From NCBI GenBank assembly GCA_913051775.1, contig CAJXCL010000006.1, positions 1 to 64,000 on the forward strand: DNA of 64,000 nt, written 5' to 3'. Shown here piece by piece: positions 9,862-19,290 of the stretch. How positions within the stretch are numbered: position 1 is the stretch's first letter; each line of letters starts with the position of its first letter. The position numbers and the translations under genes were made by a program. This stretch comes from an uncultured Nitrospirota bacterium. Its GTDB lineage: Bacteria; Nitrospinota; Nitrospinia; CAJXCL01. The notes under the pieces are model-generated. The model had not been told where the DNA came from. It did not search any database and was given only the letters and a program-made list of their open reading frames with translations.

Positions 9862-10681
9862 GTGGTACAACTTAAAGAGTTAAAATTGTGGAAATGGTTT
9901 AAAAACCCACACAATTCAAAGAATGAACAATGTGTTTTTTTTCATATCCCAAAATCTGCTGGCGTGTGGGTTCAGCACCTATTTGATCACTGGAACAACA
10001 AGTTGGGTAGAAAAATATTCTTAGCTCCGCCGCAACATTTTTTTTATTCATACGATTATAAGTGTGGCCTAAATGGCAGCATTAACTATGGAGGGATAAA
10101 AAAATATTTTAAAAGACATAATCTAAATAATTGTTTTACGATTTGTTCCATCAGAGATCCTTTTGAATGGTATCTTTCCTTCTTTATACGGTCGCATGGT
10201 TCGGATCCAGAATCTTCTTCCAGGAAAGGCCTTGTTCCTCATTATTCTACTTTCGATAAATTTATTCTCGATAACAAAATAAATTATGTTGGGGCAGTTA
10301 GACCTCACTTGAATGCCTGCAATAGTTTTGTAAGACTGACTTCTTTGAAAATGGATTTTGAACACTTAGTTTTAAATACATTCCTGAATTAACGGACTTT
10401 GTTAAAGATTCATTTATTAATTTGGAGCCAATTAATATTTATCTAATGTAAAAAATGCAAAGCAATGAGATGCTTTGAACAACAGTGAATTAAAGAAAAA
10501 ATTTAAGGTTTATATTGATAATCACAAAACTGAAAATTTTTATACAGAAGAAATGATAAAATTAATTTATAAAAGAGATAAACTAATTTTTTACCTTTTA
10601 AATTTAGATAGTCCAATAATATTGCCTGAGCAAAAACTGTCGCAATATATTAATTCTCTCAAACTACATATCAATTTATAG
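9862..10681 (+). pseudogene. Frameshifted/interrupted sulfotransferase-family gene
   Basis: N-part (9862..10392) has FHIPKSAGVWVQHLF PAPS-binding-like loop and SIRDPFEWYLSFF; a shifted frame continues IPELTDFVKDSFINLEPINIYLM, then, after a further shift and a TGA, MNNSELKKKFKVYIDNHKTENFYTEEMIKLIYKRDKLIFYLL, a typical sulfotransferase C-terminus. Confidence 0.75.
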
Positions 10682-10688
10682 ATTATAA

Positions 10689-11687
10689 ATGATCCACCTT
10701 TTAATTTGCCCACATGTTCTTGATTATGGCGGCTCACAAATAAGTGTTCATCACTGGGCAAAGCATTTAGATCCTTCAAAGTTTAAAATTACTATACTTG
10801 CTATGAAGGAGGGGGGGCTTTCAAATAAGTTTGAATCTAATTATTCAGTTTATTATGACGACATAGGCTATCCTAATGTTGAAAATTATATAAGAAGGTT
10901 TAAGCCAGATATACTCCATGCCTGTCCGGGAGGTGGTACCCCTCAAAAATATATTTCTAAAGCAGCGAAATTAGTTCCGGTTACGCAGACGATAATGTGT
11001 CCCAGGCTTGTATCAAACAAAAATGATGTTTCAGGTAGCATTGTGCTTTCAAAATATACTTTTTCACTTCAAAAAAACATAAAAGATGTTTTCCAGATTG
11101 ATCCTCCTTTTGATATCACCGATTACGATACCAAACATTCAACAGAGTATTTTGGTTTGCCTGAAAATAAATTGATTGTTGGCTCGTTTGGAAACAACAG
11201 GCGTGAAAATTCTCATTTTATGAAAATTGTCAGATCTTATAAAAATAATGACGTCCATTTTGTAATAAAAACAAACAAAAAATATAAGTATTTATTTGGA
11301 AGAAAAAGAATTACTACAATAAATAGAAGTTTGAGCGAGAACGAGAAACTAAGTTTGATAAGATGTTTCGATATTTTTTTATACCCAACGTCTAATGAAT
11401 CTTATGGGCTGGTTTTTTTGGAAGCCATGTCTCAATATGTACCTATTATAAGTTATGCTGATTCAGCTATTCCCGAGGTAATAGGAGACGGAGGTCTTTT
11501 AGCGCCTCTCAATAACATAAAGAAAATGATGGAACTGCTTGATGATTTGACAACAAATGATAATAAAAGAAGGTCTATAGGTCAAGTGGGATATAAATTA
11601 TTCAGGAAACGCAATGACCCTAAACTTATTGCCAAAAAGTATGAAGTGTTTTTTGAAGAAATATTGGGGAAACAAGACAGGATTTAA
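10689..11687 (+). CDS. GT4 family glycosyltransferase
   Basis: GGSQISVHHWAKHLDPSKF; YPTSNESYGLVFLEAMSQYVPIISYADSAIPEVIGDGGLL. Confidence 0.85.
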   Translation: MIHLLICPHVLDYGGSQISVHHWAKHLDPSKFKITILAMKEGGLSNKFESNYSVYYDDIGYPNVENYIRRFKPDILHACPGGGTPQKYISKAAKLVPVTQTIMCPRLVSNKNDVSGSIVLSKYTFSLQKNIKDVFQIDPPFDITDYDTKHSTEYFGLPENKLIVGSFGNNRRENSHFMKIVRSYKNNDVHFVIKTNKKYKYLFGRKRITTINRSLSENEKLSLIRCFDIFLYPTSNESYGLVFLEAMSQYVPIISYADSAIPEVIGDGGLLAPLNNIKKMMELLDDLTTNDNKRRSIGQVGYKLFRKRNDPKLIAKKYEVFFEEILGKQDRI

Positions 11688-11727
11688 GTTCAAAATTCCT
11701 TCTTCTAACCCGTAGAAATACATGTCT

Positions 11728-12714
11728 TTACAAACCACACTGTTTTTTCATCATTTTTAAATCAGATTCTACCATTTCACGAACAAGCTCATCAAAAGAC
11801 AAGTTGTATTTCCAGCCCAGCTTTTTCTTTGCTTTTGAGCTGTCTCCAAGCAGGTTATCAACCTCTGCAGGCCTCAAGAACTTTTCGCTCAATTTCACAT
11901 GCTCCCGATAATCCAACCCTGCAACGGTAAATGCCTTTTCACAAAACTCCTTTACAGAATGGTTTTCCCCGGAACAAATAACATAATCATCCGGTTTGTC
12001 CTGCTGGAGCATTGCCCACATGGCTTTTACATACTCCTTGGCATGACCCCAATCTCTTTTTGCATCAAGGTTTCCCAGTACTAATTTATCTTTTAACCCT
12101 TTTTTAATCATAGCTACATGGGAGGATATTTTTCTTGTAACAAACTCGAACCCTCTTCTTGGTGATTCGTGATTATAGAGGATGCCACTGCACGTATATA
12201 ACCCGTAGGCCTCCCGATAATTTCTGATTAAGTCAAAACCTGCAACCTTTGAGATACCATAAGCAGATCTTGGATGAAATGGTGTATCTTCGTTTTGAGG
12301 CACTTCTTTTACCTTTCCAAACATTTCACTGGAACCTGCAAAATAAAGCCGAGCTTTAGGAACTATATCTCGAAAAGCGGAAAGAATATAATGAGTGCCA
12401 TTAATATTAGTATTTAACGTTGAAAATTCGTCTTCAAAGCTGTAACTCACATAACTTTGGGCTGCTAAATGATATATCTCATCAGGTTGTATTGCTTTTA
12501 TAGATTTATAGACACTGGCATGGCTTTCTAATGACGCTGGAGTTAAATGAATCTTATCCTTTATATGAAGGATCCTGCTCATCCTGTGATCTTCATCCTC
12601 TAACGCTACTCTTCTTACAAGACCGTATACCTCATATCCTTTTTCCAATAGAAGTTCGGCCAGATAACTTCCATCTTGTCCTGTAATTCCCGTTATTAAA
12701 ACTTTTTTAGACAT
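11728..12714 (-). CDS. gmd: GDP-mannose 4,6-dehydratase
   Basis: GITGQDGSYLAELLLEKGYEVYGLVRR; SSEMFGKV; YGISKVAG; NHESPRRGFEFVTRKI; RDWGHAKEYVKAMW; RPAEVDNLLGD. Confidence 0.96.
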   Translation of the reverse strand: MSKKVLITGITGQDGSYLAELLLEKGYEVYGLVRRVALEDEDHRMSRILHIKDKIHLTPASLESHASVYKSIKAIQPDEIYHLAAQSYVSYSFEDEFSTLNTNINGTHYILSAFRDIVPKARLYFAGSSEMFGKVKEVPQNEDTPFHPRSAYGISKVAGFDLIRNYREAYGLYTCSGILYNHESPRRGFEFVTRKISSHVAMIKKGLKDKLVLGNLDAKRDWGHAKEYVKAMWAMLQQDKPDDYVICSGENHSVKEFCEKAFTVAGLDYREHVKLSEKFLRPAEVDNLLGDSSKAKKKLGWKYNLSFDELVREMVESDLKMMKKQCGL

Positions 12715-12956
12715 TTTTTATCTGATAACCCTATAATGAACGTCTTACAGAAGTTGACATTTGACATGTCAGTGCGAGCAAAGCATGGAGACCCTTCGGC
12801 AGGCCAAAGGTGACATAAGAACTGTCATAGTGATCCTGTCGAACCATAAATCCCGCACAGTTCGATTGATGATTAGGTACTTTACTTTCAGTGTCAACTT
12901 TATTTTTTCGTTTACTATACTTAAAAAAAATATGTCTCCTTTTTTAGCATATAGTT

Positions 12957-14087
12957 TCAATTCCTCGGACATTTTTCTTTTTCAGGCTTTTCCATATGAT
13001 TAAATCTTGTAACAATATCATAAAGATGAGAGAAACTATGGTTTGCCATTAGCCATTCACGACCGTTTTTACCCATTGTATTTATTTTTTTCTTATCCGA
13101 CAGCAAACTTTGAACCGCATAATCCAACTGAGACAGGTCATCCAATGCAATTCCAAATTCTGGTTCTATCCAAGGGACTGCTTTTTTTAGAACTATTACT
13201 GGAAGTCCGCAGCATAAGGCTTCCTGCACTACTCTGGCAGTGCCTTCCGATGATGATGGATGAACCATTATTTTAGCTTTGTTATAAATTTTTAGCATAT
13301 CATGATGCTGATACCTTCCGGAACAAAATTTACCTGAAAAAGATTTTTTTATGGGATATTTTAAAAAGAGCTTTCTTATTTTATGAAAAAATAATATATC
13401 CTCAGCCTTTGTATAAGGGGCGTTTTTAACATAACCACCCGCATGTATCCAGCTATAGCTTCTTTTATTAACAACTTCCTGTAGCGTAGCAATTCCTTTT
13501 GCAGGGGTTAAACGGCCTGCGGAAACTATATCAAACTGTCTTTCCATGTCCAAAGGCCTGAAAAAAACAGTATCTGCCCCCAACGGGGTTTTAAGTAATC
13601 TATTTTCAGGAACTTTTTTTAAAGCCCGTTCTATGGATTCTAAAGTCGGATGTACATAATAGTCGCACAAATCAAGTTCTTCCCATCCAAGAGTATTTTC
13701 GTTAACAGTACATCTTTCCCATAAAAAAAGAAGAGGGTCCCGTATTGTCTTTAATATCTTCAATCCCATTTGAGAACCGCTGCCTATTATATGTATTACA
13801 TGAGGGCCCTGCTTTAATAACCATGGGCATACTTCATTATTTTCATACCACATTCGTCCTTTGCTTTGTCGCTGGTCTGGATTTTCTACGGGGAAAAATA
13901 ACGCATTATATCCATCGTGCCTGATTGTGATTAATTTTTTATTTTTTGTTAATGAGATAAAAAAAACTTCTTCATTTTTTGCAAAAGCTTTGCGTAATTT
14001 TGAAAACCAGTCATCGTATCTTAAATATTCCATTTCAGTCATACCGTGTTCGAAAGGTGGTGTGAACTGAGTGAATACAATCTTCAT
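12957..14087 (-). CDS. GT4 family glycosyltransferase
   Basis: VSAGRLTPAKGIATLQEVV; VHPSSSEGTARVVQEALCCGLPVIVL; 4-nt overlap with the upstream gene. Confidence 0.83.
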   Translation of the reverse strand: MKIVFTQFTPPFEHGMTEMEYLRYDDWFSKLRKAFAKNEEVFFISLTKNKKLITIRHDGYNALFFPVENPDQRQSKGRMWYENNEVCPWLLKQGPHVIHIIGSGSQMGLKILKTIRDPLLFLWERCTVNENTLGWEELDLCDYYVHPTLESIERALKKVPENRLLKTPLGADTVFFRPLDMERQFDIVSAGRLTPAKGIATLQEVVNKRSYSWIHAGGYVKNAPYTKAEDILFFHKIRKLFLKYPIKKSFSGKFCSGRYQHHDMLKIYNKAKIMVHPSSSEGTARVVQEALCCGLPVIVLKKAVPWIEPEFGIALDDLSQLDYAVQSLLSDKKKINTMGKNGREWLMANHSFSHLYDIVTRFNHMEKPEKEKCPRN

Positions 14088-15250
14088 GTAATTACCTGTA
14101 AGTCAACCACATCATTAATTGCCTTTATCACGCGCTCAACAGGCAGTTGAACTAAACAATCACTTACTTTTCCCTTACCGCAACCTGTTAAATCGCACGG
14201 AAGGCATGAAAACTCTTCCATTGCGACAGCCTTACAAAAACCGTCTCCATTATCCCATGGCGCCCATTCAGCCGCATTCGTAGGCCCAAATATACCGATA
14301 GTTGGTATTTTTAAAGTTGAAGCCATATGCATTGGAGCAGAATCTACACCTACAAACAATTTTGTCTTTTCCAATAAAGCTGCCAATTCTAAAAGTGATG
14401 TTTTTCCCGTTAAGTCTAACGGTTCAATCCCGCTATTTTTCACGATTTCTTTTGAAATTTCCAAATCCAAAGGCTCTTCACCTCCTACAAGTACTATGGG
14501 GAGCCCAAAATTGTTATTGAGATATTTTATTAAGTCAACAAAGCCATCGGTTCTCCAAGATTTAAAACGCCATCGAGTGGTTGGAGAAATGACAACGGGT
14601 GAAAAATTTGGTGCATGAATTTTATAATCCTTTAATTTGCTATAGAGACTTTTTCGTGATTTCTCCCCTGGATCAAGGTAAAGTTGACGCTGCGATACAT
14701 CAGGATGTATCCCAATACATCTTAAAAAATCAAGGTTTCGTTCAACAGCATGGCGGGGTTTTATGGGATAACTTATCAGATGAGTAGACAGCTTTTTTTT
14801 TCCGTACATCCCTTTATTTCCCGGGTTAAGAGAAACTCTTATCTTAGCTCCACTTAAAAATCCTGATATAGCGCCTCGATCACCAGAGTTCATATTCAAG
14901 ACCAAATCGTATTTCCGATTCCTTACTGCTTTTAATAAATTCCATTCCTTGCTCAATCTTCTTTGATTGGATTTATGATGATCTACAATATGAATTTGTT
15001 TTATAAATTTATTATGACGGAGTAATGGTTCAGTCTTTTTATATACCATTGCATCTATTTCAAATTCTTTATCTTTAAAATATTCATAGAGGCATCGAAA
15101 AACAGGAGTGGTTAAAAGAACGTCTCCAATATGCGCGAATTTAATAACCAAGCAGCGCTGTACATTCGAAAGGTCAGGGTAGTTCCCATACCGATGTTTG
15201 AGTAAAGCTTCAGAGATAGGATGTTTATGGAACGATTTATTGTTGTTCAT
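14084..15250 (-). CDS. GT9 family heptosyltransferase (WaaF/RfaQ-like)
   Basis: RCLVIKFAHIGDVLLTTPVFRCL; FVGVDSAPMHMASTLKIPTIGIFGPTNAAEWAPW. Confidence 0.92.
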   Translation of the reverse strand: MNNNKSFHKHPISEALLKHRYGNYPDLSNVQRCLVIKFAHIGDVLLTTPVFRCLYEYFKDKEFEIDAMVYKKTEPLLRHNKFIKQIHIVDHHKSNQRRLSKEWNLLKAVRNRKYDLVLNMNSGDRGAISGFLSGAKIRVSLNPGNKGMYGKKKLSTHLISYPIKPRHAVERNLDFLRCIGIHPDVSQRQLYLDPGEKSRKSLYSKLKDYKIHAPNFSPVVISPTTRWRFKSWRTDGFVDLIKYLNNNFGLPIVLVGGEEPLDLEISKEIVKNSGIEPLDLTGKTSLLELAALLEKTKLFVGVDSAPMHMASTLKIPTIGIFGPTNAAEWAPWDNGDGFCKAVAMEEFSCLPCDLTGCGKGKVSDCLVQLPVERVIKAINDVVDLQVIT

Positions 15251-16149
15251 AGAATAGAAAGAATTTTACGACAACGATGAGCATAAGTATGGTTTGATAA
15301 AATGTGACTCTGGCCTTCCCGAGCTATACAGGATGCTTCAACGGAGTTTTTCGCATAATAAAGGGCTTTTTCAACAGCTTCTTCTTCCGATCTAAAGGTT
15401 GAATAGTGTTTCCCGTCTTCAAACAGGTCTTCATAGCCAAGATTATCGTAAATATTTGTCAGCAACATTGCCTTCCCGTTTGCCATTGTCTCAAAAACTC
15501 TCATATTGATATCCTGCCCTTTGCTGCCGCTAAAACCGGCGCCAACATTAAAACCTATAGTACATAAAGCTATTTCATATGCAGCCGTTTTGCCAAACTT
15601 TTTTCTAAAATAAAAATTTGTGCTAAGACCGGCTTTTTTAAAGAGCTTTTTAAAACGTCGACGGTGTTCATAAGGAGCGGCACTCATGCCTATATCGTAA
15701 TGATTTCGACGGAATATTCTCTTCCATGAACTCTCGTCTTCTGTCAAGGTCGGTTTATAAACATGGACATCTTTATCCGCAGCAAGGGGGAGCCATGCTG
15801 CGTTTGAGCCAAATTCGCTCACCATATGTTTTTGAGCGACCCATATATAGTCAAACTCGTGTTTTTCACAATATTCTTGATGGATTTTTAATTTGTGGCA
15901 AGAATCTATACTTACATACCCTTTAGGACTTCTGTAACATTTTAAACTTGGAAAATCAACTGGTAGGCCACAATCAACCATTAACAACAAATCAGCATCC
16001 GGGAACTTCATATCCTGATCAGGCTGATGCGGATCAAATGGAATTTCAATAAGATCCACATCCTGTTTTTGCATTCCCTTAAAATAATAAGCTGATGCAG
16101 TGTGAGGAATTATACTGCGTAAAAAAACAACTTTATGCTTTTTTGCCAT
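15247..16149 (-). CDS. CgeB-like glycosyltransferase family protein
   Basis: GFNVGAGFSGSKGQDINMRVFETMANGKAMLLTNIYDNLGYEDLFEDGKHYSTFRSEEEAVEKALYYAKN. Confidence 0.75.
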   Translation of the reverse strand: MAKKHKVVFLRSIIPHTASAYYFKGMQKQDVDLIEIPFDPHQPDQDMKFPDADLLLMVDCGLPVDFPSLKCYRSPKGYVSIDSCHKLKIHQEYCEKHEFDYIWVAQKHMVSEFGSNAAWLPLAADKDVHVYKPTLTEDESSWKRIFRRNHYDIGMSAAPYEHRRRFKKLFKKAGLSTNFYFRKKFGKTAAYEIALCTIGFNVGAGFSGSKGQDINMRVFETMANGKAMLLTNIYDNLGYEDLFEDGKHYSTFRSEEEAVEKALYYAKNSVEASCIAREGQSHILSNHTYAHRCRKILSIL

Positions 16150-16184
16150 TACTTTTTTTCAGTGATTTCTGTTGGCAGAATAAA

Positions 16185-17933
16185 TTAAATCTTTGAGGTT
16201 GTTACTTCTTCCTGATCACGGAACTGTATTTCATAAAGTCTTTGATAAAGCCCTTTTTTCGCGAGAAGTTCTTCATGTGTGCCAGACTCTACAATTTTCC
16301 CCCTTTCCATAACAATGATCATATCCGCCTTTCTTACGGTGGACAACCGATGGGCAATGACGAATGTAGTTCTGTTCTCCATAAGATTTTCGAGTGCATT
16401 CTGAATTATAGCTTCAGACGCGGTATCAAGGGACGAGGTTGCTTCATCAAGAATTAATATTGGCGGGTTTTTGAGAATCGCTCTCGCAATGGATAACCTT
16501 TGTTTTTGTCCACCTGAAAGCTTTACCCCTCTTTCTCCAACCACAGTATCATAGCCATCTGGAAATTCCAGAATAAACTCATGAGCGTAAGCTGCTTTTG
16601 CGGCCAGAATGACATCTTTCTGATTTGATTCCGGCTTGCCGTATTTAATGTTATTCAGCACAGTATCATTAAAAAGTATAACGTCCTGGCTGACAATTCC
16701 GAACAGTGATCTAAGTGATTTTAAAGTTAATGCTGATATATCCATACCATCTATATAAATTGTTCCCTCATCAGGCATATAAAATCTTGGGAGCATATTA
16801 ATAAGGGTTGTTTTCCCAGCGCCGCTTTGTCCAACAATTGCGATTATCATACCTCTGTTAATTGTAAAACTTATATGATCTAATGCTTTGTTTTTTGCGG
16901 AAGGATACGTAAACAATACACCATTGAATTTAATTTCCCATTTGAATGAATTGATCTTATTCTTTCCGTCTTTCTCTCTTTCTACAGAAAGCAAACTGAA
17001 TATCCTTTGAAGAGGTGCTCTGGCTTTCTGGATACCGTTATTTACTTTTGCAAGTCTCTTAGCCGGGGTGTAGAGCATAAATATTGCTGCAAGAAAAGAG
17101 AAAAAGTCTCCCGGTGTCATGACATCATCAATTATAAGTTTTCCTCCATACCACATGACAAAAGCTATGCCTACCCCAGCTACAGATTCCATCATCAGAG
17201 AAACAAGTTCTGAAACTCTTACGGAGCGCATATTCTCTCTGTAATAATCTTTGCTTTTATATTTAAAGTGTTCAGTTCCATCGCTTTCTTTGCCAAATGC
17301 TTTAATCATTTTTATTCCTGAAAAACTCTCATGAAGTATTTCTGTTATTAAGGAAATTTTTTCCTGGGCGCGCTGGCTTATGCGTTTTAATCTTTTTCCA
17401 AGAACACCTACACTATAAAAAGCTGTCGGCAATCCGACAATTGCTATTAGCGTAAGGTCCCAGCGACGGTAGAGGGCAACGCCTGTAAGAGCTATAAGAG
17501 AAGCGCTCTCGATCAGTAAGTCTTTAATCGCCAGAGATACAACGAACTGTAATGCATTTGTATCATTTACAACTTTAGACATCAGTGAACCGCTTGAGTT
17601 TTTACTAAAATATGTCATGGGTAACTTAATTATATGCTGGTAAAGCCGGTTTCTCAGGTCCATAACCATCTTCTGGGATGCAGACCTCATAAGGTATTCA
17701 TGCAAATAAACAAAAGTCCCCTTTACAATAAAAATAGTTAATACACCATATGGAAGAAGCATAAGCATGGAAATATTTTTCTTTTGAAGAAGACTGTCCA
17801 GGGCCGGTTTCACAAGCCATGCAAGAGACGCATTCAGAGCGGATATGATGATACCGATCACGCCGGCGATAGCAACTCTTTTCCAGTAGGGCTTAACTAA
17901 ATGAAAAATTGTTTTGTAGTCGTCCAATGTCAC
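16185..17933 (-). CDS. msbA: ABC transporter, permease-ATPase fusion, MsbA-like lipid A exporter
   Basis: Six-TM N-domain; Walker A GQSGAGKTT; signature VKLSGGQKQRLSIARAIL; Walker B ILILDEATSSLD; embedded in LPS genes. Confidence 0.88.
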   Translation of the reverse strand: MTLDDYKTIFHLVKPYWKRVAIAGVIGIIISALNASLAWLVKPALDSLLQKKNISMLMLLPYGVLTIFIVKGTFVYLHEYLMRSASQKMVMDLRNRLYQHIIKLPMTYFSKNSSGSLMSKVVNDTNALQFVVSLAIKDLLIESASLIALTGVALYRRWDLTLIAIVGLPTAFYSVGVLGKRLKRISQRAQEKISLITEILHESFSGIKMIKAFGKESDGTEHFKYKSKDYYRENMRSVRVSELVSLMMESVAGVGIAFVMWYGGKLIIDDVMTPGDFFSFLAAIFMLYTPAKRLAKVNNGIQKARAPLQRIFSLLSVEREKDGKNKINSFKWEIKFNGVLFTYPSAKNKALDHISFTINRGMIIAIVGQSGAGKTTLINMLPRFYMPDEGTIYIDGMDISALTLKSLRSLFGIVSQDVILFNDTVLNNIKYGKPESNQKDVILAAKAAYAHEFILEFPDGYDTVVGERGVKLSGGQKQRLSIARAILKNPPILILDEATSSLDTASEAIIQNALENLMENRTTFVIAHRLSTVRKADMIIVMERGKIVESGTHEELLAKKGLYQRLYEIQFRDQEEVTTSKI

Positions 17934-18140
17934 GTCCTGTAGTTATATTTTTTGCATTACCGCAGCATAAAGTAATAAATTATAGCTAAAGGTTAACATA
18001 AGAATATCTCAAGGCAAAATTTATCAATCATCAAGTGAAAGTTTTGTAGAAAAAAATATTTTTTCACTTTTTTTAAGCCTTCAGTGATGATCAATTGAAA
18101 GAGTCGTTGGAGTTTGTGAACCAAAAAATACGATCCCCTG

Positions 18141-19127
18141 TTACAAATCTTTACGAATACATGCGATGCGCTTATTGATCTTCTCCTCAATTAGGTGTAA
18201 AAATTCCGGGCCGTGTAAGGATTTTTTTAAGTGAACAACGTAAGTTTCTTCTTCATGAAACGAAAGGTCTCGATCAATGTAGGTATTATTATATTTTTCG
18301 CATTCGAGCAGAATAACGTTTACAGGTGTTTCGAAAGAGTTACGATAGATAGTAATAGTTTTCTCAAAAGTTTTAAAGGCATCGGGATCTGCCTTAAAAA
18401 GAATAGAGGACAGGGCGGTTTGTTCAATTAGGAAGTGGTGCGTTAGTTTGATTTGCTCCATCCAGCATTTTATGAATTGGCGGCTGGCAGGATTGTTCCT
18501 CATGAGAATAACCCCCGCGTTAATTGCTAAATAAGGAAGTGCTTTCTTGCATTTAACATAAGGATCTACCCCGATTCTAACATCATTCAACTTCCTTAAA
18601 GTTAGCGCCACATCGAAATCTTTTAAAAATATACTATGGAGCTGGCGCCACGCAAAGGCGTCTGCATCTAGAAAAATAATATTGCGGTCAGTTCTGGATA
18701 GACAATCAAGAAAACACGGCGCCTTTTGCGCCCAAATGTGACAGATTCGTTTTTTGTAGTTTATAAATTTTTTCTTATCAATGATCCACGTTTTTTTTAA
18801 TTGCCCGAAAAGCCTGAACCTTGTTTTTCGGGATAAGTATTTGAGTTGATCTGAAAAATTTTTATAAAAATATGAAAAGCACAAATTATCCACCCATTCA
18901 CTTTTAAGCCACAGGGACTCTGGCCAAAAAATATAGTTAATGTTTTTATTTTTGCTGGAAAAGTCTTTAAGCAACAGGGAAGGTTTGGGGCTAACATCGT
19001 ATAAGAATATTTGAGAGGAAGGATGAAGCGTTAAAAGGATTGTTGAACTAATTTTGAAAAGCTTGAAATATTTTTCGTCCAAAAGATATAAAAAATCCGG
19101 TGTTTTATTAGTCATTGAACTTTCCAC
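18141..19127 (-). CDS. Putative nucleotide-diphospho-sugar transferase-like protein
   Basis: NIIFLDADAFAWRQL...INAGVILMRNNPASRQFIKCWMEQI...TALSSILFK, GT-A-type pattern. Confidence 0.6.
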   Translation of the reverse strand: MESSMTNKTPDFLYLLDEKYFKLFKISSTILLTLHPSSQIFLYDVSPKPSLLLKDFSSKNKNINYIFWPESLWLKSEWVDNLCFSYFYKNFSDQLKYLSRKTRFRLFGQLKKTWIIDKKKFINYKKRICHIWAQKAPCFLDCLSRTDRNIIFLDADAFAWRQLHSIFLKDFDVALTLRKLNDVRIGVDPYVKCKKALPYLAINAGVILMRNNPASRQFIKCWMEQIKLTHHFLIEQTALSSILFKADPDAFKTFEKTITIYRNSFETPVNVILLECEKYNNTYIDRDLSFHEEETYVVHLKKSLHGPEFLHLIEEKINKRIACIRKDL

Positions 19128-19290
19128 GGTTAATCGGTTTCTCTTTGTTTTTCTTTAGAATTATTGGATTATCTCATAAAAGAGCACTGAAGAAGCTTTT
19201 GGCTTTTAACCTCAGACCTTTTCCGATCTAGCGATTATGCGATTTTTTTAAATTGCAAATGAAAAGGGAAAAGCCTCTTTTGTGAGTACT

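Noticed and set aside
12761-13003. ORFs 12761..13003 (+) and 12769..12972 (-)
   Set aside because: Both translate a family A repeat (e.g. ETLRQAKGD, RDLWFDRITMTV) plus AT-rich spacer; no independent coding evidence.
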